Notes under the pieces: model-generated | Databases searched by the model: none | Seen by the model: the letters and a program-made list of their open reading frames with translations, nothing else | What the model was told of the DNA's origin: nothing | NCBI GenBank assembly: GCA_030248135.1 | Contig: JASANC010001189.1 | Location: 62,001 to 126,000 of the forward strand | DNA length: 64,000 nt | Origin: Theristus sp. LFF4_11 | Lineage: Eukaryota > Nematoda > Chromadorea > Monhysterida > Xyalidae | Direction of reading: 5' to 3' | Shown here: positions 1 to 11,581 of the stretch, piece after piece | Layout: each line of letters opens with the position of its first letter | Position numbering within the stretch: the first letter of the stretch is position 1 | Program-made: the position numbers and the translations under genes

Positions 1-22
1 ATCTTTGTTTGTTTTGTTGCAG

Positions 23-309
23 AAAACAACTGAAATTCATTGAAGTCCTGCAAACTGAGTTCTCTGAAAGTGACCTTGAAGTGCTGCGGGCTCAGCTGAA
101 GCACAATTTGCTACCGAAAGTGTCAAAAGGTAAGGTAGCGAAGTGTTCAGTCACTTCAATGAAAACCGGTTGAAGAAACCATCACGCAGTCTTCAACTTT
201 TTTTGTGATTACAGGTTCACTGGTTAAAGAGACATCCGCAACTCGAAATAGGAAAAAAGCGATTCGGGATGAAAAAGAACAAAAAATCAAGGCAGTCCCG
301 TGGAGATGA
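23..309 (+). CDS. 3' end of an unidentified gene (last two exons)
   Basis: Two exons can be read: 23-129 (acceptor ttgcag, donor gtaag) and 215-309 (acceptor attacag), joined in phase and ending at TGA 307-309. Together they encode a C-terminal tail of about 67 residues. It is charged and helix-forming, begins KQLKFIEVLQTEF and ends KEQKIKAVPWR. The last exon is rich in Lys and Arg (TRNRKKAIRDEKEQK), as in many nucleolar or RNA-binding proteins, but I do not recognise the family and assign no function. The rest of the gene lies left of the window. A polyadenylation signal follows at 605-610. The gene converges tail to tail with the UBASH3-like gene, with stop codons only about 350 bases apart. 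Confidence 0.6.
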
Positions 310-604
310 GTTGTCAAAGGCTCCCTTATTTTTTCTATCTTCACAAAAGCTTGGTGCTTTTTTAAAACTTCACACTTACGTACTTTTTATTCATTTGTTT
401 GATTTTGTTTTGTTTTTTCAATTCATGCATTCATTTAGATGTTTATTTTTGAAAAGAACGTTTCGGTCAGTGCCATATAACGAATTCGTTTACTCTTGAA
501 ACAATTGAAAACTTTCAGTAAATCTAACATCACATTCTTTGCGTAATTTCGTGCCATTTTTTGAAATCATTGTTTTGGTGATTTACGATTGGACTGTGCC
601 ATGC

Positions 605-610
605 AATAAA
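605..610 (+). terminator. Polyadenylation signal AATAAA of the first gene
   Basis: A canonical AATAAA lies about 300 bases after the stop codon at 309. It sits only about 50 bases before the end of the opposite-strand gene's coding region at 662, so the two 3' untranslated regions probably abut or overlap. Confidence 0.5.
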
Positions 611-661
611 ATGCCTATATTAAATTAAAATTAGTTTAAAAAAGGTGGACTGATATTGGTT

Positions 662-3172
662 TTAGCGGCTGAAGAACCGATGGTTGATTTGCGTGCTGAA
701 GTCGAGGTAGGTCATGGGCGGCAACTTCTCCGTCAGCTTCCAGTGGCCAAAGTCTGACTCTTCCAACATGACGTTCGAACAATACGGATAGTTCAGACCC
801 ATACCTGTCGTTTGAAAATGGCATTGAAAGTGATTTTTGCGTGTGAAACAATGAAATGAAATGGATCGGATGGAAAATGAATGGTAATCAAGCGACTAAC
901 GATCCATGGCCGTCTTTGACATGCCCTGATTCACCCGTCCCAACAGCAGGCGTCCCGCATCGACCGTTGGCGCGTGTCCGACAATCAACACCGTGCCAGC
1001 ACGATTCGACTGGAAACAGTCAAAAGCACTGTGGCCTTTTTGCAAAGCTTTACATTATTTCCAACACTGCATCATTCAATGTCGGTAATTTGGTTTGTTG
1101 ACTCGTGCACTGGCAGCACGGACCCTGAACACCGTGTTGCAGTTTCGTCCTGTCCAAGCGAAGTCAGTCCAGCAAGTCACCGTAATCGGGCACTGTTTCA
1201 AAACTGATGCTTCCAGGTGAAGTTGAATATGGCAGAACAAAACTTCAGCGAAATCAGAAGTTTGACCATATAAAAAAATCTCGTGTGCCCACAAAAGCCA
1301 AATCCACTCATAAGATTGCGACACCAAATCAAAAACGACGAACATCAAGAATTTGTCTGATTGCGGCCTCGACCCTGTCCCAATGCTGATCGTTCGTCTC
1401 CTTGGCGCGGTTCACGAGCACCTCGCGGACACTCATGTACGGTCGATAGTCGGTGTCGATCGGATAGCCGGCTCGCACGCACTCCTCCGTTGTCAGCCAC
1501 GTCGGCGGCGTCTCGTAGTAGCCCATCCATTCGAATAGTGCTGGCTCCAGACGAACCTGTACGGCGTGCAAAGACAGTGGAACGACCGACATTTTGACTA
1601 TCGTTTTTAGAAATGAAGAATGCCGTCAAATCAGGGCACAGCATTCGTGGATTCCACCAGAAAACAACTTGGTAATGTAATTTTTGTTCGTGAACGCTTA
1701 GTTACATTTTACAGTTGCAGTATATCTCGCTAATATATGCAACTAGCTGTTGATCATAGCAGTTCTCAGCGCTGATTGGTTAGTCATGAGCAGTTCTCAG
1801 CGCTGATTGGTTAGTCATGAGCAGTTCTCAGCGCTGATTGGTTGGTCATTACGTCATGTTGCACATATTTTCCAGATGGACTGTACAATATTACACCACT
1901 TGCGCATACATGCATCTCCGTCTCAACAACCTTGATGGGTTGCGTCTTGGCGGCCGATTGTTGATGCAGCGGCATCTGCAGCGCCTGTACCACCCTCGCC
2001 GCACTCTGCACCGCGCGCAACGCCGGCGACGTGTAGACCGTGTGCGGCAGGACGCCGATCATGCGCAGGCCACGACCGACCATTTGCGCCGAGACGCCGC
2101 CCAGCTCCGTGATCGGCGTGTCCTCCGAAAACGCCTGAACGCACAGAACAACAAGGCCACATACGCCGTTTGTGTTGTTTTTGTGTCAGCAAAGATTTGC
2201 ATAAGCCAGTGTTGTGCTGCATAAATGATAGTGTTCCTTGCTTTGTGTTGTGGTACAGTGCTGCCGTGCCGGACACACATTAGTTTGCGGTTGCAAGGCA
2301 ACACACCGCTTATCATATTTCGACAAATCGCCCAAGAAGCGCACCGAAGCTTATGCGGTCGTCTTAACCGACCGGGTGACACCGCAAAATGTGATACAGC
2401 GCTGACGGTGTTTTCCATCGCTCCAATACTCCCACATTCCACAAAGCAACGAATAGTGGTGCGTTGCGCAGCAAGCAAACACGCCACTCACTTGGTGTCC
2501 ACCGGCGCGCAACGGCAGCCGGGGCGGTTGATTGAGGTCGTACGGCTGGTACTGTCCGTTGTTGCGAAACGCCGTGCGCTGCCACATCGGGAAGATTCGA
2601 TCGAGCCGTTCGGCATGACGCATCAGAATCAGCTGACGACGCGGCTTTAGAGGCTCGCGCGCCGTGGCAACACTGGAAATGTGCGGTGGGATGAACATTT
2701 GGAATGAAAGAAACCTCAGAAAAGCACGTTCATTACAAAATGCGCACTCATGGTCATAGCGCGAACGCGATTCCGCTCGTCTGGCTGGTGTCACCGGCTC
2801 TGCGGACAAGTCGCTGCGAGTGGGAATGGATTGCTGGAAGGTGAGATGGCATGATAAAAACAAACAACGATGCCATACATTGACCGCTCAACAAAATGCT
2901 ACCAGTGCTAACTCAACAATTTTTCTTTTCGAATTTGTTGAAACTGAAATGACAAACACTTTTTTCGTAAGCAAGCTCACCATTCAGCTGACCTGACTCT
3001 GACTGCGACTGACAGTAAGGGCGCTTGTGCTGCCAGTGCCAGTGGTGCCGCCGAACGTCGATGTGCTGCCCGTGGTGGTCGTCATCGATGCTGAGCTTGA
3101 TGCCGTCGGCGGCTTCTTGTTCTTGATCTCGTCATTGCCTTGGCCAAATTGAATGTTCAGTCGGTAGGACAT
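662..3172 (-). CDS. UBASH3/STS-like histidine phosphatase (PGM domain only)
   Basis: Seven exons on the minus strand join in phase: 2993-3172, 2748-2833, 2492-2672, 1931-2134, 1344-1556, 901-1009 and 662-804, giving about 371 residues. The product is a 2H-phosphatase of the histidine (phosphoglycerate mutase-like) branch. The catalytic RH motif is in LILMRHAERLDRIFP, the second conserved block is VYTSPALRAVQSA, a UBASH3-type RLEPALFEW follows, and the second catalytic histidine is in LIVGHAPTVDAG. Human UBASH3A/B also carry UBA and SH3 domains. Here the N-terminus is a Ser/Thr/Gly-rich low-complexity stretch of about 60 residues with neither domain, so this is the phosphatase-only form seen in invertebrates. 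Related insect enzymes act on ecdysteroid phosphates and vertebrate ones on phosphotyrosine, and the sequence does not decide between them. The start could instead be the in-frame ATG at 3190. Confidence 0.85.
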
Positions 3173-3461
3173 GATGACACACGGGCACACTGTGCGATTG
3201 ATGTGTTGTCCGAAATTGGTGAGAAAACGGTGTGATGGTTCGCTGCTGGCTTGGGCCGAACGAATTGATGCGTGTAAAAACGGTTATGACACACGCATCA
3301 GCGGTGCATTGTTGAATTTATATCGCATTGTCGACCTTTTTTGACCTTCAGATTTTCCTCGGACGTTTTGAAAAAAACATTGAAACGTTTTGATCATTCG
3401 GCATAGCGCTTCAACTTGTACTATGTTTGTAAAAAAATTTACTTGCATTGCATATCATACA

Positions 3462-3929
3462 TACCGTATTACCCCCAATAAACCCCCATGGGGGATTAAT
3501 ACGTCAGCGACTTTTAGGGGTGGGGGTTTATTGGTGGGGGGGGATTATTGGTGGGGGGGGGGTTTTATTTTACAAAAAATTCTAGGGGTGGGGGTTTGTT
3601 GAAAAATGGCAAAAATACATTGCATGGCAGGCAAGAAAGTCGCAGAAACTTCTACTCTACATAGAAATTTCCTTTTATAACAGCCTTTTGTAATGAAATT
3701 ACTATTAACTCACCCATTTGGGGCCTTTGGTAGCACAATTTCATCATTTTCACTGCAACCAGCCACTGAATTCGCTGGGTATGTGTTTCAAACAGGTCTC
3801 CAATAATCCCCCATGGGGGATTATTTGTGGGGGGGGGATTATTCGGAAACTGGTCGGGGGGGGGGGGGTGGGGGTTTATTGGTGGGGGGGGATTAATGGT
3901 GGGGGGGGTTCAATGGGGGTAATACGGTA
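3462..3929. mobile_element. Non-autonomous element with 15-16 bp terminal inverted repeats and G-rich interior
   Basis: The left end at 3462 reads taccgtattaccccc and the right end at 3915-3929 is its exact reverse complement. Inside are several copies of a CCCCCATGGGGGATTA palindrome and runs of eight or more G separated by TTATTGG or TTTATT. There is no open reading frame of note. It sits between the divergent UBASH3-like and TTI1 genes. I did not find a clear target-site duplication, and the superfamily is unknown. Confidence 0.6.
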
Positions 3930-4192
3930 CGTTATGGGTTGCTTTTAAGGGCGGTTGAGGAACACGTATACAGCAACAGGGCCGATCTTGCAATTTTGTT
4001 TCCCATCGCTTTTCACCACAAAGCCTAAAAAACCCGTATAGTGCTTGGCACTCGATTGTGTCACTCGAATGCGATACAACCAACATGATCAACTGCATTA
4101 TTATTTCGCTGCGACGCCATTACAATGCCCAAAATCACACTCGCTCGGCTTGTCCGTTTTTCTCCGGTTGCCATTTTTGCTTCCCGGACTTC

Positions 4193-4284
4193 TCCCGCGC
4201 GGACATTTCCCGGAACTGTCCGTGCGGGAAATGTCCGCCGCGGGAAATGTCCGCGCGGGAAATGTCCACCTGCAGGGAATGTCC
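4193..4284. repeat. GC-rich tandem repeat of a 15-16 bp unit, one copy inverted
   Basis: The unit gcgggaaatgtccgc is repeated about four times head to tail from 4222, with the last copy degraded. One inverted copy (gcgcggacatttcccg) lies just upstream at about 4196. The array sits in the spacer between the divergent UBASH3-like (start 3172) and TTI1 (start 4531) genes, so it could hold repeated regulatory sites. That role is inference. Confidence 0.6.
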
Positions 4285-4530
4285 GTTTCGTTTGGGACAT
4301 GACGAACGCCGAATTGCATTTGAGCAGCCTTTGAAAATTCTGATGTTTCACTTCGAGTCTGCTGAGTGTGCGTGAGCGGTTGCGAATGCGCATTTATTTC
4401 TTTATTTTACCGTATTTGTCAGCAGAAACAGATGCGAACAGAATTTTTTATTTTTTATTTTCTCAAAAGCAAATTGTTCAACCGGAACCGAAATATTTTC
4501 CGTTTTACCATCTTCCAGTCCGTGTATGGA

Positions 4531-7500
4531 ATGGAGCACCGTCTTGCATCGTTCTCAGCTGAAGCGGATTTTCTGCGAGTCCACGGCGTCTGCTCGGCGG
4601 CACTGCAGCAGTCAGACGACGTCTCGAAAGTGCGCGATCGACTGAAACAACTGTCCACTGTGCTTGCTTCCTTTAAAAATAACCAAGAAGAAGCGCTTAT
4701 TTTACCGGTTGTTCTGTATCCACTGCGATTGCTGTTGCGACGCTGGCCAAATGACGTATCGATTCAGTTATCCGTCGCTAGAGGTTTGCTTGCCTTCAGA
4801 CAATCCAGTTATTTTTTTGTTTCGTTTGCTGAGAAAATGAAAACCAAAATCACTTTCAACGTCAGTTTTGCGCGAATGCCTCTCCGAAGAGTCGCCAATC
4901 GACTGGAAGTCCTATGACGACGTGACCACAAAGCTGTTGGCTCATGCCGCGGGCTCCGCTGATTTACTGAGCTCGCATGACACTGTGCTGCTGCTTGAAT
5001 GTGTGGAAATGATGCTCGCTTCGAAAGGTAAGCCGGAAAAACGGAAAGGCCGAAAGAAGAAAAAACGAAAAAATGGTTCACGAGCGATCGGAATCTGTCG
5101 TCAAAGTTCTGTGGAATTCCGACACAACAAAGAACACCAAACACCTCAGCCGCATTGTCTCTTCTCCACCGCTTTTGCAGCGTTTTAGCAATCAAATGTG
5201 TTTCAAGGTGGCGATTTGCAAGAATGCCGTCGCTCGGTTGCGGCGCTGCCTGTCATCGGTCAGCACATTCACCTCTGTCTGCAAGTCACGAAACGCCGCC
5301 ACTCGCAGGAACAGGGCGTGCTGCGTCTGTGCGTGCGCTGCGTGCGCCGCCTGCTCTCTCTTGGTGTGTCCGGTCTGGCTATTGAATCTGACGTCCTGAT
5401 TGGCGGCACTGAGCTGTTTGGATAGCACTAAGATGGGTACCAAGCAGTGAGCCCAATTCAGATGCAGTCAGATAGAATTGCCTACAGTTCGACCTGCCTT
5501 GGAATGGTTTCCCAAGCTTCTTTCACCAAAATAATGGGAACAAAAGAAACCATGTTCACTTTGAGATACGAACAGCGAGAGTGCACTCTGGCTTCGTTTT
5601 GTGTCATCGGTGTTTCCGGGTGTTGCAATGCAACTGGCTGCCACTGCCACTGCCAGCTCATCTTCACCCAGCGTTGGATCACCAGTGATCGTGGACTGTC
5701 TACATTTGCTGGGCGATGCTGTCGCTGTTGTGCTCAACGATCAGGATTTCATGGCGGCTAAGAACAAGAAAAAAGAAGATGCTGACGGTGATTATCAGTT
5801 TGGTGGCCGCTGTTTGGGCGGTGAAATTTCAGATGAGACTTCACTTCAAGTGAGAGTTCCACTTTCTTCCGTGAGATGAGATTTCACGAACTCCCAAATC
5901 CTCTTTGTTGACACAGGACGGCAAACGAACACGCCCCAAACGGGCATTTTTCAGACTCGTCACCAGCAAAAGCAAGTGACACCAGCGAATCGACAGCAAC
6001 CGACATCAACCACAAACTGGCGTCACTGCTGGCGTCTCGCGACGAGCAGTGGTTCGGCACTGCGTCCGTCAACACCAGCAAGCTCGTGAAACACGTGTGC
6101 CGGAGTTTGCTCGGCCACACGCATCACGCTGTTCGCCAGGCCGTTGGTGACTTCTGTCGTGTTCTCTTGCACCACTGCTGGCACTCGTTGCACGACTGTC
6201 GCACGGCACTGCTGGACTCGGTGGCGGCGTTGGCTGGCGACTCGTATCACTCGGTCGCTGAGAATGCCAGGTGAACTCTGGTGGAATCTGGTGTTGTTGT
6301 TGTTCATGGCCGAAGATGGGAAAGGTTGTGAGTGACGCAATTTGCAAATTGGTTAATTGGCCAATCCGGCAGACTCGGTCGGGTGTGGACGCTGTGTAGG
6401 AGCTGCGTCGTTGTCCACTCTAATTGAATCGGGTGGCAGTCGGAGTTTGGAGTGGGGCCACACCACTGATGGATGAAGCTGTCCCTCTTCTGCGTCGGAT
6501 GTCGATCAGGCTGAATCACTGCACAGAACCGTAATGTGACTTTTGCGACTGACTCGATTTGACAGTCAGTGTACCCTTGCGCTTTTAGTGTGCTCCGCGT
6601 TGACTCGTTTACGCTTCGGACGAAACCATAAGGCCAATTCATGCACAAAAATTTATCCGGCACGTCACGTCACGTCTCATTCAGGGAGCAAAAAAAACAG
6701 CAATCCAGCACGTCACGTTATATAAGAACACGTGCTCGTGTAGGTAAGCATTCATACTTGATGTGACGTGCCGAATATATAAACGTCGTGCATGAATTCG
6801 CCCATACGCTGGCACATTTGCAGGCTGACACTGCATCAATTCACGCGGCACGCGGACGCGGCCGTGGCCGACGGCACGGAGCAACTGCTGACCGCGAGCG
6901 TCTATCGTTTGGCGGGCCGTCTGCCGGTGCTGCTGCGCACGCACGCCGACGCGCAACGAACGGCGGCCAGCGTGGCACAGTTGCGCGCTCTGTTGACGGC
7001 CGTGCGGAGCGAGCGCTTCTGCCGGAACACGACCGCACTGCGCCAAGTGCTCGCTGCGCTGGCGCACTGTGTCCGCTTCGACCTGACTCGCACGCCGATC
7101 GTGTCGACGGTCGATGGTGGTGACTCGTGGCAACGGAGGCGCGAGGCCGTGCCGCATTCCGGTCGGTGGTGTTGCGTGGTTTAGCATTTGTGCGGAGAAC
7201 GATTGTGGTTTGCGGTTTTCACTGGTGTTATGCGTTTCCACCTGCTTCGTTGGTGCGCGACAGGCCTTTTTGCGACACACCGTTTGGCTTGCCTACTCAT
7301 GGTGTCTTTCACTTCTCTGGTATCATGCCGTGCACTGCAGAATAAAACTGACTGACTGACAGACACACCCGGCAGCCCTCTATCCAAAACGGTTTTTACT
7401 CAAACAGAACGGATTGTTGTCGAAGTGATGTTGGGTTTTTGGCGTACGGTTTGGCTGAAATCCACAGTTTACTTTTTTATTGTTGTTCAGATCGACCGTT

Positions 7501-10500
7501 AATTCCCCAAACGGTGCTTGCTGACGAGACGCACTTGGCCGGCGTTTGTGCGACGTTGGCTGCCAATGCCGATCTGCAGGTGTGGTTTTGATTTGTTTTT
7601 AGAAATAGTCAAAACTCGCTTTTCAATATCACGTTTTGGCGGATAAACAGTGGTTACTGGGTTACCTGCTGACTGGTTATTTACAGTCTTACGTTCATAG
7701 AACGTCCATCTCTGCAACTTGAACTGACTGACTGACTGATCAGCAATATGTCACAATTGTTTCATTAAGTTTGCTGTTTGCGGTTTCGCCAGGTAGACGC
7801 ATACCGCGGTTCCCTCTGGCTCGTCAGTGCGACGGACACCAGGTAGAACTGCCGAAGGTGTTTTGCCACGGACTGATCTTACAGTCTAAAGGCGGAAACA
7901 CCATTTAGTTTTTCGTCCGTACGCACAAACGTCGTTCTAAATCCCGTGCGCAAACTAATCGTGTCCGTAATGCATTAAGATAGCACACACGACACGATTT
8001 CTAAATCGCGTGGCCATTTTTTACGTGTCGTGTCCGTGCGTACGCACAAAAAACTAATTGCTAAACGCGCCTTAAGTAAAACCTTTGGCAGTTCTGCCTA
8101 GTGTCCGTCGCACTGACGAGCCAGGGGGCACCGCGGTATGCGTCTACCTACCTGGCGAAACCGCAAACAGCGAACTTCATGTATTATCAGCGAAGTGTTG
8201 TCCTAAAGACTTGTTTTACTCGTGATCGAGTTCTGCAGAGTGTCGTCGACCATCTGCTGGACAGTTTCCACGAGTCGGAGGACGTCGTGCACCAGTGTGC
8301 CGTTGTGCACCTGCTGAACGCAGTGCTCGTTGCACCGGAGCATGCTGACACTGCAGACACGTGCAACAACGATCAACAGCATTCGTGCACCTCTGCCTCC
8401 AGCGGTGGTGAGCCTCGTTTGCTGCAGTCAATCGTGCATTCGCTTGTTGACGCCTATACCGAGCGACTCAGCTGCTTGCATTTGGACCGGGCACCGAGCG
8501 ACGCCGTCGTTGAGGACACCAGCACGCCCGTCAGTCACGATCTTGTGCTCGCTGTGCAGCTGCTCATTGGTGAGCTGCGCGGGCATGGGTGCGGGCTTTT
8601 TGGTGTGCAAGCCACTTGGTTTTGCTCGTCTGGAAACCGATTTATATTTGTGCACTGCGCCAATGCGACAATGGGATGAAACACAAAGATAAAGACAAGT
8701 TGATTCAGGCTGGGATTATTTGTGAACTGTGCTGATATGATGGGATGGACCACCCAGACCGCACATCTGTTGCTTCATCAACCAGCACGAATCAGCCGTT
8801 TCGTACTTCTCTCCTCTTGATGCAGGCTTGAGTCACCTGTGCGCGCGTATGCCCTCCTATTTCAAGCGTTGCCTACTGGAGCGCTGCATCTACACGGTGC
8901 TCCATTGCTGCACGTCATCTCATTGGATTGTACGCGACAACGCACTGATCACACTGCAACAAATCGCCGTACACTGTTGCGCCGGTCAGCTGAGCCCCGG
9001 TCAAACACCGCTCTCAAGTTTGCTGGTCGACTCGGCCGACTACGTGGTGCACACGGTGACGCTGCGACTGCGACACATCGACACCAGCGCTCTGAATCAG
9101 CGGTCGCCGTTGGTGTTGGCGGCGATGTTGGACCTGTGCGACGACAGACGACTGTTCAGACATGTGCACTCGGTGGTGCTGTGAGTGGACGGGCTGGATT
9201 TGCGTTACAATGGCTTGGTTCTGAGATGGCGTTCGTAACATTTGTAATTTAGTGTCTACTGGACTCCGAACTTTGAGGCTTTGCAAAGACCATTCAAAAA
9301 TAGTTACTGATATAACCCAGTGGAAACGTCCAGTACGAATGCGACGAATCCAATCAGCTATCTGCAATTCTTTTGCTTTATTCGACGCACAATGACAGGC
9401 TTTGTGGTGAGCGAGTCCGTGATCTTAGTTCTAGACGATCGCATTGAACCTGAAAAGCGTCGTTTCATTTCAGTGAGCTGCTGCAAGCGACCGACGCCAC
9501 GCACGAGCAACGATGTATTTTGTTCATGCGAGCGCTGTTGAGCTTTGAGCGTGCCGTGCAGCGCTGGTTTGCCGCGCCTGCGGAGGCCACGGGAGACGCT
9601 GAGCACAACGGGGAACCGCCGGTGTTGGAGGACGATAGTGGTCGGTTGTTTGAGGCTGGGACACACTGGAATGCAGAGATGCACTGGTGTGTGCACAGCT
9701 GATACTAGAACTGGTTGTTCATCGCCCTACAGGTGGCAAAGATAGTGACGCAATGTGGCCGATCGAGCATGTTCGGTCGGGTGCGGACGCTGTGTAGGAG
9801 CTGCGTCGTCCGCACTGGACGGCAGTCAAATTGATCCGCAACACCACCAAGCGCTTAAACAGGAACTCTGTTGATCTGGCTACTGCAATCATTGTGTTAC
9901 CCTGTACTGCAGTGCACACTGTCACCAAAAGTGCTAAAAAGCGTGTGTTGCATAGAGATGCCACCGTGCATGTTCCACGTTTGTGATGCGTGACCGTGCA
10001 TTTCATTGCAGCAGACATTGCCGACGACCTCGGCCGTGAGCCTGCAGCCCCTGCTCACGTGCTCATCAGCGTGCAAGTGCTGCGACGCACGAAGCATCTG
10101 ATCGCGTCTGTGCATCGTCCACTGCAGCTGGTCACTCTGGACGTGTTGGCCGCTGCACTGCCGGTGGCGGCCGTGTGCGAACGTGAGCTGCTGCCGATGG
10201 TGCATCAGAACTGGCAGCCGCTCGTGCAGCGTCTGCGGCCGCCCGCCAACTGTGTCGTCGCTGCAAAGGCCGTGCAGGTCTGACTGAGTGACCTGTGCTG
10301 TTTGTTGTGTTGTTTTTGGGTGGTTATGCTGCACGTGAGCGATATTCAGTGAGCAGCTTTATTGTGGACTGTTCGGGCGCGCACGCCTTGCCCGCAGTGG
10401 CGGCAATCATCAAAAACAACAGCAACAACAATGGTTCACTGTGCAATTATATTGCCAGTGCAACAGCGGACATGAGCACGCTAATGGGGCATTCATGAAA

Positions 10501-11138
10501 CAGTATTTAGTGACCGCGTAGCTGTATGTTTTAACACAGCTATGCGTCACTAAATATTTCGTTCATGAATGCCGCTCAATTCGGTGGGACGCAATGGCTC
10601 GCTCAGACTCAGTTGCTGAAATAAAACGCTAAAAAAGCGTGCACTGTGCAGGTCGCAAGCATCATGGTGGACGTGTGCGGCTCGTTCGTGCATCGGCGTT
10701 ATCTGGAGCAACTGCTGCCGTTGGTCGCCGGCCATCTGGCGCATCTCAGCGGTGGCAGTCGCCGTGCGGACGCGATCTACCGGCAGACGCACGCGTGCAA
10801 ACTGCAAATCGCACTGCTGCGCGAGACGGCACGGGCGCTCGGCACACTCGGATTGAATGTGCACGCGCTGGAGGACAGATTCATTCAGGCTGTCAAGGTG
10901 AAACGAGTGCCTTTCGTGGCATGTTCGTGCCTTTCATTTCAGAATCTGCAATTTTGTGCTCCTTGGTGTTGTTTTGAACTGATCACTAATGACTCCAACA
11001 CTTATGACGGATTCACCATGCCTGGTGTTTTTTGTTTTTCAGCTGTACATTGTGGCGGAGCAGCCTGCAGTTTTGCAGCAACATGCTGAACGTTTATTGG
11101 CCACGTTGCAAAATGAGCGTGATGAGAAAAAGAAATGA
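4531..11138 (+). CDS. TTI1: TELO2-interacting protein 1 homologue (TTI1)
   Basis: Thirteen exons join in phase: 4531-4783, 4866-5027, 5208-5415, 5582-5787, 5955-6270, 6824-7116, 7491-7579, 8239-8569, 8826-9180, 9474-9688, 10012-10277, 10652-10897 and 11043-11138, giving about 1011 residues (human TTI1 is near 1090). TTI1 is an all-helical HEAT-repeat protein. With TELO2 and TTI2 it forms the TTT cochaperone that matures PI3K-like kinases such as mTOR, ATM and ATR. The best family signature is the C-terminal HEAT block with LLPMVHQNWQPLVQRL (exon 11) followed by the block starting VDVCGSFVHRRYLEQLLP (exon 12). Edges of exons 3-5 are the least certain because acceptors there are weak. Introns 5 and 10 share a repeat, intron 7 holds a foldback element and intron 11 a short MITE. 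Confidence 0.85.
6325..6450 (+). repeat. Intronic repeat, copy 1 (TTI1 intron 5)
   Basis: The core cggtcgggtgtggacgctgt...gtaggagctgcgtcgt at about 6376-6411 matches the copy at about 9774-9810 in intron 10 almost base for base. Flanking gtgacgcaat and ggcagtc are also shared. No coding potential fits the reading frame of TTI1. Confidence 0.6.
7771..8174. mobile_element. Foldback element with terminal inverted repeats of about 90 bp
   Basis: The left arm (7771 to about 7865) and right arm (about 8080-8174) are near-perfect reverse complements over roughly 90 bases. They include gtttgcggtttcgccaggta, gacgcataccgcgg and ctcgtcagtgcgacggacac. The interior contains smaller inverted and direct copies of acgtgtcgtgtccg and gtgcgtacgcacaaa. 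It lies wholly within TTI1 intron 7 and has no open frame. Long arms with a short interior suit a foldback-type non-autonomous DNA transposon. Confidence 0.75.
9735..9835 (+). repeat. Intronic repeat, copy 2 (TTI1 intron 10)
   Basis: This is the second copy of the sequence at 6325-6450, with the same orientation and the same gene but a different intron. The shared core spans about 9774-9810. Confidence 0.6.
10488..10573. mobile_element. MITE family 1, 86 bp palindromic element (TTI1 intron 11)
   Basis: The arms ggcattcatgaa...tatttagtgac...tagctgt and their reverse complement make the element almost one hairpin around gtatgtttta. Other copies lie at 24883-24977 and 41299-41444, each also inside an intron. 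This is a miniature inverted-repeat element with no coding capacity. Confidence 0.8.
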
Positions 11139-11581
11139 CAGCGATCGCAATCATTCGCTCAATGATTCATGTGATTATTTTTTGTTCATTGTACAGTTGT
11201 GAGAAATTACTGGGTAACCGTTAACGCAAATATTTGTAAAACGAAACGAATATAAAAACTTGAATTTGCTGCTGTGTTTGTCATTTCAGTGCAGTGCTCC
11301 GTGATTGTATCGTTATACAACAGTCAGTGTCTCTTCACTGCAATACTTTTTTTTCGACGCGCGAAGTTCTTGCGCTGTTTTTACACGTCATTGAAGAACG
11401 TGTCATTGCTTTCATTCAGGCTTCGCAATAGTCACGTCGATTTGGTGAACCACTGTAACTGAGACAACAATGGAGCACATTGATTGCTAACTGATAAAAA
11501 TTGTTGACGATTATCAGCGCCGCTTCTCAGGGATACTGAACAAATCGCCTTTGATTGATTTGGCGGACACCATTTGCGATT

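Noticed and set aside
1076..1348. Open frame on the minus strand between exons of the UBASH3-like gene
   Set aside because: The flanking exons join directly in phase and match the family without it, so it is intron.
1737..1850. cagttctcagcgctgattggttagtcatga repeated three times, as a possible CRISPR-like array
   Set aside because: It is a short tandem repeat (unit about 33 bases, three copies, no unique spacers) inside an intron of the UBASH3-like gene.
6681..7280. Minus-strand open frame of 199 codons opposite TTI1 exon 6
   Set aside because: It is an antisense shadow of a GC-rich exon. It is rich in Arg and Gln, and the plus strand fits TTI1 in phase.
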